64,000 bases of DNA from Batillaria attramentaria (GCA_018292915.2 JACVVK020000093.1:1090001-1154000), one strand, 5' to 3'; positions 1 through 10,911 are shown, counted from the stretch's first letter. A program made the numbers and translations. The notes: generated by a model not told the origin, from the letters alone.

Positions 1-21
1 AGATAATAAAGATGTACAGTT

Positions 22-52
22 GGATTGGATTGGATTGGATTGGATTGGATTG
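22..52. repeat. (GGATT)n microsatellite
   Basis: About six TGGAT/GGATT units at the left edge. Confidence 0.9.
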
Positions 53-372
53 GGGAGTCCAAGAATTCTGGAGGGGGGTCCAACAGCAGAATCTATTGAA
101 CCCGGGGAGTCCAAACATTACAGTAGTCCAGCAACACTGATGACACCGGCAGCTACTGACCCGGCCGACAGCGCATGGTTTTCGCCGCTCTGGCTGCTGT
201 TAACAACATAGCCAGGGGGACTGTACCGAAGCCGATGCGGTGTACAGACACACTGATGGGGCGTTCCATTACCACGGCTTTCTGCTTCTTGTAACGGCTA
301 TCGACCCGTGCCTGCTGACCGCTCCCTTGCATTACGCGGGTCAGCCGGCGTTGTGTTAGAGGATGCTGTTGT

Positions 373-374
373 AG

Positions 375-410
<36 letters not shown>

Positions 411-499
411 CGCATAGCTATTCTTCCCTCGTTGGCATCAGTTATTTTTCTGGTGACTTGTATCCCGGCTCTCAGTAAATCCCACGAGTACGGAATTAA

Positions 500-583
<84 letters not shown>

Positions 584-699
584 ACATTATTTACATATTC
601 AAGTTTTCTAAAATACTAACGTATAGGGTAATTTTTTACGGAAAGTCTGGATCGGATCAGCGTGTGTGTTTGAAGGCGGTGCGTCGGTGCGTGCGTGCG

Positions 700-798
<99 letters not shown>

Positions 799-800
799 TG
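373..800. repeat. (CT)n, (GAAA)n and (TG)n(CGTG)n tracts
   Basis: (CT)n at 379-405 and 501-536, (GAAA)n at 541-584 and (TG)n at 701-780, passing into (CGTG)n. Confidence 0.9.
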
Positions 801-1013
801 GCGTGTGTGTTCAGGAGATAACTCGCGCGTTTCGTCAAACAGAACAGATCGCTACAGAGGTGCAAGCGACTGCTATCAACTGCTACGAGTGTATGATAAT
901 ACAAACATTACATTCAGTCGCTAGCACGAATCGCCGAGTCTGTGTCCAAATGCGAGCATGCATCCTCATGTCTCATGCAAAACAACCGTGACCTTTCTCT
1001 CCTTCCCCAACCC

Positions 1014-1293
<280 letters not shown>

Positions 1294-1613
1294 GCCCGTT
1301 CGACTTTCGGGCGAACTTGAATCAAGCGCAATTTATCAGCAAGTAATTGTTAATCTAAACATACCAAGAAATGGACACTTCCTGCCTACAAGCAGTCCTA
1401 CTGTAGTTACAGGCCCCAGCCGCACCAACTCAAAGACATCCTGAAGCCACACTGATTGCCCACAAGTATCGGCGACCTTCACCTCAGTGACGGCTCCTAC
1501 CACCGATTACACCCTTTAGCAACTTTTCCACGACGAATTACCCTGTAATTTGTGCACCAGAACGAAGTTAAACCTACTCCAGAATTAAACCAGAGCCACC
1601 GAAACCCTTCGCC

Positions 1614-2075
1614 TTAAAGGTCTACTATCTCAGCAAAAATGCATTTTCGGTTTTATAAAAGAAAAATCACGGGCTGTGCACAGTGCACTGACATCTGTGT
1701 CACGGTTACATAGTTTTCAGCGTGTAAGAAACCCAAACGAAAGCCAAGCGGAGCCTCATTTCACAACTCAATTTGCGTTATGACACTGAGCGAGGAAGAC
1801 CCCCAAATGCAAGTCTTCGCGTGCTGCACACCGAGTGACAACACCCACTCGGCACTGTCAGCAGCGATGTGTGATGTGTCACGCTCTGTGACCAAAAGCA
1901 CAATGAAGTCACCGCAAATTCATGCTCGGGTTGAACAGGGGTCTCCGACGCGGTGAAAACTCTGCAACCGTGACAAAGTTGACTGTGCATTTTGCACAGT
2001 CGAAAAGTGTTTTTAAAATGAAATATATAAAAAACCGTGTCTGTGCCTTTTTTGTTGCGACGGCAGACCTTTAAC
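1614..2075. mobile_element. Degenerate family I relative
   Basis: Starts TTAAAGGTCTACTATCTCAG, and contains GTGAAAACTCTGCAACCGTG and GTTGACTGTGCATTTTGCAC like the two better copies. The right terminus is unclear. Confidence 0.45.
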
Positions 2076-2397
2076 AGCACCGGCTTTACTCCTGACATAA
2101 ACGACTCTAATCAAACGTAGCGTGCTCCAGCTTTCTCAAGACCACCCTACTGCATGTTAAATTAAAGCGACAAGGAGGTGAACGAGTTCTTCTGGCCAAT
2201 TCGCTACGCTGCTCCAGCCCCCCCCCCCCCCCCCCCCACACCTCCTCCTCTCCCCTGCCGTTCTCCCTTCCCCACTGGGATTAAACGGACGCGAGTGTTG
2301 ACGATGCTACACCGCTTCTGAAGTAGCAACCCCACTGACAGCGCGTTTCCAAACAGTAGCGCTAAGAGTTTCCATTTTCTTTTGTAATTTTGAGTAG

Positions 2398-2480
2398 CAA
2401 CGGCAAGTTTGGAAATGATAATTGTGGCAATAGCTTTACCGTTGATAAATAAAGGATCATTGTCATTGTCGTTGTCATTT
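2398..2480 (+). mobile_element. Module H (short retroelement-like end), forward
   Basis: AGCAACGGCAAGTTTGGAAA through TTACCGTTGATAAATAAAGG, then a tail of ATTGTC-type repeats. The same about 80-bp module recurs with different tails. Confidence 0.6.
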
Positions 2481-3448
2481 TCAAATTTCAGTCATTGTAG
2501 TAACGAATTATGCCATGGTTCTGTTTGAAATGTGAGCATGCACACGGTCTTGACACTGTAGTGACGCGTTAGTCAAAGTCGTTGTCAGTCTGGTTGATAA
2601 AAGCCCCCCTTTTTTCAGTTTCTCGCTCACAGACCAAAACCTCCCGTTGAAAACACTAGTTGCTACTCAAAATTTCAAAATGAAAGCACTTGGTGCCACT
2701 GTATGGAAACACTGAGTCCTGGAAGTGCTAATTTTGATGCGAAGTAGCACCGGAAACACTCGCATCCATTTTGAATACACCCTCCTCCTCCCCCCCCCCA
2801 CTCCCACCTCCCCCCCCCCCCGCCCCCCACCTCCAGTAGAGGAAGGAACCGCTGCAACTGAAAGACTGAACATTGTAATCGATCGATGAGGTCTGCATGC
2901 CCACAATGAAACAAGCGGGGGCTCAGGTTGGCTGCATTTGTTGTGCTGAATGAGATCATTTCGGGTTTTGTTCATTGCCACTTTGACCTTTTCACGTTGA
3001 ATTCCATGTGCACCTAACTAGCCGCTAGGCGATCGGGAAGGACAGCAGCGGGGAGTGAGTGTTAGGACCCTCTCGATTAGGCTCCGAGTTCGAAGTCTGC
3101 AGATAAGACGTGACATTTAATCTGAAGAGGTTTTGGTTGTTGAAAATTTAAAGTTCGTTTTTGAAAACTACAATTCGTTTTTGAGAATTAAAGTTTCGTT
3201 TTTGAAAATTTAAATTTTTTTCTAACATTTAAAATGATTTTTACTTTGATTTTAAAGACTTTTTTTGGTAAAGTTGACAAGAGAGGATTTTGTGCTTGAA
3301 AATTTAAAAGAGTTGTTTGTTAGTCTGTAGAGAATTTTCCGCGCAGACATCTGAACCCCACAATATCATCCGCATTTACAATTCCTCTGTGGCCCCAACT
3401 ACAGACGCCGGAAGCCTCAAAGTCTCGCACAGAGAGAGAGAGAGAGAG

Positions 3449-3811
3449 AATTGAATTGAATTGAATTGAATTGAATTTTATTTGTAGGCCATGCAAAGGT
3501 TGGTGGGTATGAACATACATGCACACGGCGAGATTCGCATATAATCACAGTGGCACAAACAAACGTCCATCAGTATTAGCATCATGATAAACAACAGAGA
3601 TAATTAACTAAGAATTGTATCTCTACGTTTAAGCGCCTTATATAAGTACGTTACAAAACGTTGCATGACCTTGTCAGTTGCACATGATATCAACAGGGCA
3701 AGTCTGAAGGTATTAGGCGACGAGCTGTAATTTTTGGGAATCAATTCTTTTCTAAGTTCTGCTACAATAGGACAGTACAGTACATCCTCCCAGGGTGCAC
3801 CACAAAGTGGA
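3449..3811 (-). mobile_element. LINE 3' end with ORF remnant and (CAATT)n tail
   Basis: On the reverse strand a frame reads CPIVAELRKELIP, then SPNTFRLALLISC, DKVMQRFVTYLYKALKRR, and stops at 3604-3606. This CP..LR pattern before a basic end is typical of the C-terminus of LINE reverse-transcriptase ORFs. A 3' UTR of about 125 bp follows and ends in AATAAAATT plus a (CAATT)n tail (3449-3478). Most of the element is missing 5'. It is homologous to the fragment at 4095-4405. Confidence 0.75.
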
Positions 3812-4014
3812 GAGAGAGAGAGAGAGGGGTGCCAGGAGGGTGGATTTGGCGTTTAACGTCCTTTTCCACCACATACGAGAGAGAGAGAGAGGAGGGGTGC
3901 CGGGGGGGGGGGGTGTTTTGGCGTTTAACTTCCTTTTCCACCACATACGAGAGAGAGAGAGAGAGGGGGGGGTGCCGGGGGGTGTTTTGGAGTTTAACGT
4001 CCTTTTCCACCACA

Positions 4015-4048
<34 letters not shown>
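3811..4048. repeat. Three-copy minisatellite made of a SINE-A tail plus (GA)n
   Basis: Three tandem units of about 70-75 bp. Each has a (GA)n block, a G-rich stretch, then TTTAACGTCCTTTTCCACC and ACATACGA. The unique part matches the 3' end of the SINE-A family in reverse orientation. The third unit runs into a longer (GA)n(GACA)n tract up to 4083. Confidence 0.7.
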
Positions 4049-4083
<35 letters not shown>

Positions 4084-4094
4084 GATGCTACAGA

Positions 4095-4405
4095 CAGAGG
4101 TATTGGTTACACTTTATGAATACATGGTTCTCGCATAATGGTGTCAAACACACGTCCCTCAGTATTAGCATAAACAACAGAGATAATTAACTAAGAATTG
4201 TATATCTACGCTTAAGCGACTTATAATTATAAGTAAGTTGCAAAACGTTGCATGACCTTGTCACATGATATCAACAGGGCAAGTCTGAAGGTATTAGGCG
4301 ACGAGGTGTACTTTTTGGGAATGAATTCTTTTCTAAGTTCTGCTAGAACAGGACAGCACAGTACAAAGTGCACGTCATCCTCCCTGGGTGCACCACGAAG
4401 TGGGG
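4095..4405 (-). mobile_element. LINE 3' end, decayed, with (CTGT)n tail
   Basis: Second copy of the LINE end at 3449-3811. The reverse frame includes EDDVHFVLCCPVLAELRKEF, but where the sibling reads on through YKALKRR this copy stops at TAA after ATYL, because of small changes. The 3' UTR differs at its far end (AAAGTGTAACCAATACC) and runs into GACA/GA repeats at 4018-4083. Confidence 0.7.
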
Positions 4406-4418
4406 AGAGAGAGAGATA

Positions 4419-4652
4419 ACGATAACAAGCCTTTATTTTACAACGGAAGAAGTTATAGGCATACAAAGACCATTTTCAAACTTGCCGTTGCTACACTACC
4501 ATAAAAAAAGTAAAAAAAATCAAAAGAAGAATAAGAAAAGAGAGAAAGAGAGAGAGATGATGATGATGATGATGATGATGAAACTTTATTTTCCAACGGT
4601 TAAAGTGTTGACAGAGAAGATCGTCAATTTACAAACTTGCCGTTGCTACAAG
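4419..4652 (-). mobile_element. Two module H copies, reverse
   Basis: 4419-4497 (CTTTATTTTACAACGGAAG to CTTGCCGTTGCTAC) next to a short GA tract, and 4573-4652 (ACTTTATTTTCCAACGG to CTTGCCGTTGCTAC) with an (ATC)n tail at 4556-4582. Confidence 0.6.
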
Positions 4653-4712
4653 AGAGAGAGAGAGAGAGAGAGAGCGAAAGAGACAGACAGACAGACAGAC
4701 AGACAGAGATGG

Positions 4713-4772
4713 CTACAGATAGAGGTATTGGTTACACTTTATGAATACATGGTTCTCGCATAATAGTGTCAG
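4713..4772 (-). mobile_element. LINE 3' UTR fragment with (CTGT)n tail
   Basis: Shares about 55 bp with the extreme 3' end of the fragment at 4095-4405 (AGGTATTGGTTACACTTTA through CTCGCATAAT on the plus strand) and has the same GACA-type tail at 4680-4706. It is severely 5'-truncated. Confidence 0.6.
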
Positions 4773-4981
4773 CTGTCACGCGGTGAGAAACACGAGGGAA
4801 AATACCAACCCAGAATCCGCCTCACAAACGCTGATATTTGTGATACAGTAGTGATATTATCGGAGCGCCCAGTAGGTGTCTGAATGTACACACATGATGC
4901 TGGACACAGAGTGACTGAATTCAGCACAGCTCTATACGCGGTCTCCGGAATGACGTCAGCTCGCGTGCCAAACACTTCTTC

Positions 4982-4984
<3 letters not shown>

Positions 4985-5032
<48 letters not shown>
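4985..5032. repeat. (AC)n microsatellite
   Basis: Uninterrupted AC repeat. Confidence 0.9.
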
Positions 5033-5035
<3 letters not shown>

Positions 5036-5475
5036 CCCAAGTCGAAAGTGCTTCGATCTATTTTCGTCCGATGGAGCCGCAAACTGCAACCAAATCCATA
5101 CGCGCCGTGCGAGGTTGCCGTGCTAAATAAGGTCTGTACAAATGAAACACCGTTGTCCTTTTTCTTCCGTGTCGCAGTGCCACTGGGTGGACATCGATGT
5201 GAGAGTTGTAACTGCTCTCAGAATAACGGTGTGTATGTATGGCCGGGCAGATGACAGGTTTTGTCTCCCTGTGTAGTTAGACTGACTGACACTAGCACAT
5301 GCGGCAATAGTAAATGGAATTATATCTCAGCGTTTTCTATTTTTTCTGGTTTTTTTTGTTTGTTTGTTTGTTTGTTGTTGTTGTTTTAAGAGCATTATTT
5401 TACTAATGAAACGGCGACTTCTCATCTCTTACCGTACTCCTTAACTCACTTCCCATCAAGTACGTCTCGGTTTGT

Positions 5476-5712
5476 GGAGCCGGGGTGGCCGAATGGTAGA
5501 GCGTTGGACTTCTAATGCTCGGGTCGTGAGTTCGTATTTGACGGGGGAGCCGGGGTGGCCGAATGGTACAGCGTTGAACTTGTAATACTCGGGTCGTGAG
5601 TTCGTATCCCGGCTGGGGCCAAATATCTGTGCTGGCTTTTTCATGGTTGCCCCGTCTTTGATATCACCCGTATGTGGCGGAAAAGGACGTTAAACCCCCA
5701 AACACCCACCCA
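5476..5712 (+). mobile_element. SINE-A with duplicated tRNA-like head
   Basis: Two tRNA-like heads lie in tandem (about 5479-5537 and 5547-5620), both starting GAGCCGGGGTGGCCGAATGG (A box) and carrying GGGTCGTGAGTTCG (B box). Only the second continues into the family body (TTTGTGCTGGCTTTTTCAT-type) and the tail GGAAAAGGACGTTAAACC plus (ACCC)n. The anticodon-arm region resembles tRNA-Arg(TCT). The second head has variants (TTGTAATAC) shared with the inverted copy at 5971-6151. Confidence 0.8.
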
Positions 5713-5721
5713 ACCCAACCC

Positions 5722-5795
5722 TGGGTTTGTGGTGTGATGATAGATACCACGAGAAAAGCTCAGGACGATTTGTGAGCATAAAAATAGTAGCATTA
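5722..5795 (-). mobile_element. Fragment of dispersed repeat family J
   Basis: In reverse it matches the family-J start: ATGCTACTATTTTTATGCTC, then a TCGT..GAGCT core and GTGGTATCTATCATCACACC. It lies between the two inverted SINE-A copies. Confidence 0.55.
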
Positions 5796-5970
5796 AATCA
5801 ACGAACTTAAACCGGCGACGAGTATTCAGTATCTAAATATAGAAATGAACAGTTTGTCTGTGTATATGTCTGTTCGCCTGAAACCTCATTCAGAGTTGTG
5901 AAAAAATGGTGGCTGTGCTCAGACAGACACCGGAAAGAGTGCTGGCGGAAAGATAAACATCGTCAAACTT

Positions 5971-6151
5971 ACGGGTGGGGTGTAGGTGTTTTGGGGGTTT
6001 AACGTCCTTTTCCACCACATAGGGTGATATCAAAGACGGGGCAACGATGAAAAAGCCAGCACAAATATTTAGCCCCCAGCCGGGATACAAACTCACGACC
6101 CGAGTATTACAAGTTCAACGCTGTACCATTCGGCCACCCTGGCTCCCCCGT
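5971..6151 (-). mobile_element. SINE-A, inverted sister of the copy at 5540-5712
   Basis: Complete SINE-A in reverse: tail and (GGGT)-type end on the left, tRNA-like head on the right. It shares the rare head variant TTGTAATAC and the outside flank ATTTGACGGGGGAGCC with the copy at 5540-5712. Confidence 0.8.
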
Positions 6152-7289
6152 CAAATTTATGTTCTTATCCACCTTTTCTACTTATATGTTCAAAACGCTT
6201 ACTCTAATCCTACGGGTTACTGATGTACGAGAGGTAACTCCATTGTTCAGTTCGGCGACATCGCATCGCTAATTCTTTTTTTACCTCCCATTGCCGAACT
6301 CGGCAAAGCCGGGTACATCCGCTTGTATACAATAAAACTCATTGACCGGGTCTGTGCATGCATGTTTGCCGGCACCAACTTATCATTTTTGTGCAAATCT
6401 GCAACGGGGGGATGTTGCGGGTTTGTTGACTCTTCCGCACGAGTTTCTTTTCCCGTGAAACTGCCGGTGAAATCGAACGGTGTCCATTTTCCTCATGCCA
6501 GTGCCGCCGCCACGCTGTGACTTGACACACAGAAGACGGGCACAGCAGCTGGTGTCAGTCTCATAACCATGTGAACCCTGTGATATGGAGCTCAAAGGAC
6601 GAACGGTCCAATCGGTGTCTGATAGCCACGCCAACTGAAATGATTACCTTGTCCCTCGCACTAACTTGCCATCTGTGACCATAGGCGCGCCTGGTCATTG
6701 TTCACGTGGCTTTCACGTGTTCCTTGTTGCCTGCCGGGTCAACAACAATAATGAAAACGACTGCATACGCAGAGCGTGGATTTTTATTTTATTTACCTGT
6801 TACCCAAAGCATTTAAACTGACAGATGGAATGCACCGGTTATAACCCAAGCTCTGGTATATTTCTAGTGGCAGAAAGTTTTTTGTTTGTTTGTTTGTTTG
6901 TTTTTTGTTTGTTTGGTTGGGTTTGTTTTTTTTTGTTGTTTTTTTTGTTGGGGGGGGGGGGGAGTTTAACCATTTTACTGCCAGACGAGTCTCGGTTCAC
7001 ACTCACGGATAACATCTCTTCCACGTCACTCTGCTGTAAACAGGAATCAAAACCTATGCTGCACCCAAACAGCTACCCCCCCCCCCCCCCGCCCCACTAC
7101 TGGAAAGTCTCGATTTAACATTTTAACTACTTTGACAGTGGGGCTACAGATGCGATTCATGAAATCCTGCGACGCCGACAGCAGTGAAAGGGGTAAGAAG
7201 CGATCAAAACAGAATACACGCCGGTGTAAAAAGTCAGATGTACTCCCCGTCTCGTTTGACTCAGGGGTCATTTCTAGTCTGAAAATGCA
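6152..7289. other. No gene seen
   Basis: Mostly unique intron sequence with GTTT repeats (6880-6950), a poly-G run (6949-6962) and a poly-C run (7078-7090). No exon-like frame with splice sites noticed. Confidence 0.5.
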
Positions 7290-7640
7290 TGCACTTGGGG
7301 CACTTTCAGCCCCAAACTGCTTAGACCCGGGGCACTTCCAGCTGCAAGCTGCTTAGACCCGGGACACTTCTAGCCTCAAGCTGCTTAGATCCGGGGCACT
7401 TCTAGCCTCAAGCTGCGTAGACCCGGAGCACTTCCAGCCGCAAGTTTCTTAGACCCGGGGCACTTCTAGCCTCAAGCTGCTTAGACCCGGAGCACTTCCA
7501 GCTGCCAGCTGCTTAGATCCGGGGCACTTCTAGCCTCAAGCTGCTTAGACCCGGAGCACTTCCAGCCCCAAGCTGCTTAGACCCGGGGCACTTCTAGCCT
7601 CAGGCTGCAGAAACGTGGGGCACTTCACGCTGGGTAGTGC
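7290..7640. repeat. Minisatellite, about 30-bp alternating units
   Basis: Units of the form GCTTAGACCCGGGGCACTTC followed by TAGCCTCAAGCT or CAGC.GCAAGCT alternate. About 11 units. Same family as 9545-9860. Confidence 0.8.
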
Positions 7641-8394
7641 ATTCGGCGTGTTACACCAGCGCTGCTAAATTCTCGCGCTGGACAGCCCGATTTCAACACT
7701 GATCTGTAGAGAGCCATATGATCAAGCCTGTTTTCAGTCTCTGTTTGCGACATTGCAATTATAGCTTTTGATTAATTACACTTCTGTGTTTTTCTTAGAC
7801 ATGCTCATACTTCATATCAAACATAATTCTGACATTTCGCTAAAGATCTCGAGTATCAGTGCTGCTTTTCAGCTGGGTGCACTGTATCGCGTTGAAGTCA
7901 TTCTTAGCGCCAAACTAAAAAAAAACAACAACAACGACAACAAAAAGCGCAATACAACGCCTAGTATATCATATCACGTTTGTGTGTGAGACTACGAACA
8001 GGATCAGTCTCATTTACCCCTCACCACCTGACACACTCTGTGACCCAGACCGATGCACGTGCTCTCCGTAACCTTGCCTACCTCTTTATCCTACGGCCTG
8101 ACCCTTTGCCTAGGTCGGGCAGTCTGAAGTGAGCGTGACCGGTTCGGAAACAAGCTGCATCAGGGCCTGCCGCCGAGGGCCAGACAAAAAAGGAAAGCGG
8201 GGCGGAATGTGATTAGGGGGTAGCAGACCTTCAAAAAGGCACGGTGTCCCTCTGACATTTTCCGGTGACGGAGAAGGTGAGCGATTCGATAACCGGCCTG
8301 GTTACTTTGTCAGCTTGCGCCGAGGCAACGAAATTATGTGCCGAGACGAGGTGTTGCTGGGTCATGCCCCCCCCCCCCCCCATCCCCCGGCCAG

Positions 8395-8856
8395 GGCCCG
8401 CATGTAAAAGTCGGGGTTAGGGAGTTTTAGCCCCGGGTTAGAGTCTAACCTCGAACTAAACTAGCTCTAGGGTTAAATTTTCTGTTGTTTTTTTGTTTTA
8501 AGTCAGGTCCATTCCAGCAAGGTGCCTATGCCGTTATAGAAGGATTTTTTTTACTAATGTAACCCACGGCTACGGGCCTAAACCAGACTAGGACAAAAGA
8601 AACCCCAAAACAAAATTAAATAAAGGAAAGCAAAGAAAGAAAGACAAAAATCCTTCTATAATGGCGTAGGAACCTTGCTGGAATGGACCCGCTTCCTGAT
8701 TTAAAACAAAAAACAACAGAAAATTTAACCCTAGAGCTGGTTTAGTTCGAGGTTAGACTCTAACCCGGGGCTAAACTCCCTAAACCCGACTTTTACATGC
8801 GAGCCCTGGGGCACGTAGCCGTGGGTTACATTAACCTCGAGTTCTACATACGGGCC
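8395..8856. mobile_element. Harbinger-like MITE, palindromic compound copy
   Basis: Three pieces: a forward 5' half (8395-8550), a nearly complete reverse copy (about 8553-8810) and a forward 3' end (8812-8856). Arms of about 150 bp are complementary. Outer ends read GGCCCGCATGTAAAAG and TTCTACATACGGGCC; the outside triplets are CAG on the left and CTG on the right. Confidence 0.8.
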
Positions 8857-9119
8857 CTGGTCCTAGCCCTAACCCTAGCCCAAGCGCTACCTCCCTCATC
8901 CCAAGGCACTGAACTTCTGGAAGGACTTCTTCCTGTTCTTGTTGATGTTGTTTCGTTCCTTTTTCTCCCCCACCCCCACCCCCTTCTCCCCGGGGTCAAT
9001 AGCCCCATTCACAGCCTCCCCCCCCCCCCTCACAGTGCAGTCAACGCTGGTGTCCGTTCCTTGTCAGTTTTGTTCCTCGGAAACAGCTGGAGATTCAGGA
9101 AGAGTAGCTAACACTGAAA

Positions 9120-9470
9120 GGGGCTAATGCTACCATACTTATGCTCACAGATCGTTGTGAGCTGTTTTCGTGGCATCTACCACCACACCATTTAGACATC
9201 TGCACAGTGACAGCGTCTGCAGTGCATGCACTGCGCCAACATAAGCGTACTCCATGATGCGGCGACTACACTGAGTACTACAGTAGTGTAACAACAGTCG
9301 TAGAATTTCAAGTGGGTGTTTGACCGCTCGTGCAAATGGTAAACAACACTGTATCGCATTCACAGCTGTACTAATCGTCAAGATAGAGTATTTCGAGCGA
9401 ACAGACGCACTCTCGAGCGAACCTGTTCCACAACGTAAGTTGGCTTAGCGAAGATACAAATTAACCTGAT
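9120..9470 (+). repeat. Dispersed repeat family J, long copy
   Basis: Contains ATGCTACCATACTTATGCTC, GATCGTTGTGAGCTGTTTTC, AAGCGTACTCCATGATGCG, TAGTGTAACAACAGTCGTAG, ACCGCTCGTGCAAATGG and AACGTAAGTTGGCTTAGCG in order; other copies follow the same order. Confidence 0.7.
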
Positions 9471-9544
9471 GAAAGCCACTGTTTCAGAGGTTTTCTTTCG
9501 TTTTCTTTCCTTGTTTTTCGTGTATTCTGGTGTGAGAAGCCTGC

Positions 9545-9860
9545 CCCTCCTGGGCACTTTCAGCCTCAAACTGTACCAGGGGCACTTCCAGCAGCAAGAG
9601 GCTTAGAACCGGGGCACTTTTAGCCTCAAGCTGCACCAGGGGCACTTCCAGCAGCAAGAGGCTTAGATCCGGGGCACTTTTAGCCTCAAGCTGCACCAGG
9701 GGCACTTCCAGCAGCAAGAGGCTTAGACCCGGGGCTCTTTTAGCCTCAAGCTGCACCAGGGGCACTTCCAGCAGCAAGAGGCTTAGACCCGGGGCACTTC
9801 TAGCCTCAAGCTGCTTTGACGGAGTACTTTCAGTCTAAAGCTGCTTACACCCGGGGTACT
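9545..9860. repeat. Minisatellite, 60-bp higher-order unit
   Basis: Four very regular 60-bp units (GCACCAGGGGCACTTCCAGC then AGCAAGAGGCTTAGACCCGG then GGCACTTTTAGCCTCAAGCT), with degenerate half units at both ends. Because 60 is a multiple of 3, it fakes a periodic ORF on the minus strand. Confidence 0.85.
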
Positions 9861-10035
9861 TCGCGCTGTGGAGTTTACACAGGTATCTGCAAGACAGCCC
9901 TGGACTGAAACAGTTCTTCACGAAGGACGCTTTGGAGTCCAGCATTGCACTCTTTACGACTGGAACAGTTCTTCACGAAGAACGCTTTCTAGTCCAGCAT
10001 TACACTCTGAACGCTGGTCCGATGATTACAATGAA

Positions 10036-10330
10036 AAGCTGGGGCGGTCGGTGGTGCAGAGGTAACAACGCCTGCCATCAGTGCGAGAGGTTGGGGTTCG
10101 AGTCCCACTTGGGACTCCGGATATTTCCGCTGAAGAATGTGACATGGTTCATTTGGATTGGTCCTCGGGGGTTCTCTCCGGGTGACGCGGCGTTAAGCCC
10201 CGAAATCTCACTCACTCTCTCCGGGTACCTTGGCTTCACTATCCCACCCCCCACCCCATCCCAGTCGTCCTGCTTTGGAAATGTTCAGCCCACAAAATTT
10301 CAAAACAAACACAATTCTTACGAACCCTAG
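10036..10330 (+). mobile_element. SINE-B variant with altered tRNA-like head
   Basis: Starts GGGGCGGTCGGTGGTGCAG and has the B box GGGTTCGAGTCCCAC, then the family body (GGGGGTTCTCTCCGGGT, GAAATGTTCAGCCCAC). A duplicated CTCTCTCCGGGT segment and C-rich spacer interrupt the body. It ends near TAGATAGCTGAG. Confidence 0.65.
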
Positions 10331-10656
10331 ATAGCTGAGTGTTACGAGCGTGGCTGTGTGTTCTGTTTGTGTTTTGTTTGTATGCTGAAAGATAACAGCT
10401 GTATTGGTTTTTGTTTTTTTGGGGTTTGTTTTTTTTGAAGGTTGTGTGGACACGAGAGAAGCTCATATGTGCGAACTTGAGCGTGCAGTGTGACACCAGA
10501 GACGTGCTGTAACAAACTCCACGCAGCTATAACTTTTCTAGGCGCTCACGAGTCTTGTTGTGAGTGAATGAGACTTCTTCCGCAGTCAATAATAAGAACT
10601 CGCTACGTGAAGAGTGTTTGCCTGATTGTCACCGTATCCCTCGGTAAGACGACGGG

Positions 10657-10825
10657 GGGAGCCGGGGTGGTCGAATGGTAGAGCGTTGGACTTCTAATGC
10701 TCGGGTCGTGAGTTCGATCCCGGCTGGGTCCAAATATTTGTGCTGGCTTTTTCATCGTTGCCCCGTCTTTGATATCACCCTATGTGGTGGAAAAGGACGT
10801 TAAACCCCCAAACACCCACCAACTC
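10657..10825 (+). mobile_element. SINE-A, complete, with 13-bp target site duplication
   Basis: Full-length member with A box (TGGTCGAATGG), B box (GAGTTCGATCC) and the tail AAACCCCCAAACACCCACC. It is flanked by perfect direct repeats GTAAGACGACGGG at 10644-10656 and 10826-10838. It lies in globin intron 2, fewer than 90 bp past the exon 2 donor, in the orientation opposite to the gene. Confidence 0.9.
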
Positions 10826-10911
10826 GTAAGACGACGGGCTCTTCGAACATTCACCACGTAACACTGAGCTTTGTTGCACACAAATTAAAAAAAAAAAAAA
10901 ATGTGACTGAC

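Noticed and set aside
7290..7640. Possible CRISPR-like array
   Set aside because: Units touch each other with no unique spacers, and the organism is eukaryotic; it is a minisatellite.
8865..8885. Telomere-like CCCTAA repeats
   Set aside because: Only about three imperfect CCCTAA/CCCTAG units, not an array.
9484..9777. Periodic ORF with a 20-residue repeat
   Set aside because: It is the 60-bp minisatellite read in frame; 60 is divisible by 3, so no stop arises. No start or splice evidence.
10657..10730. tRNA-Arg gene
   Set aside because: The head resembles tRNA-Arg(TCT) but is part of a SINE with tail and target duplication.
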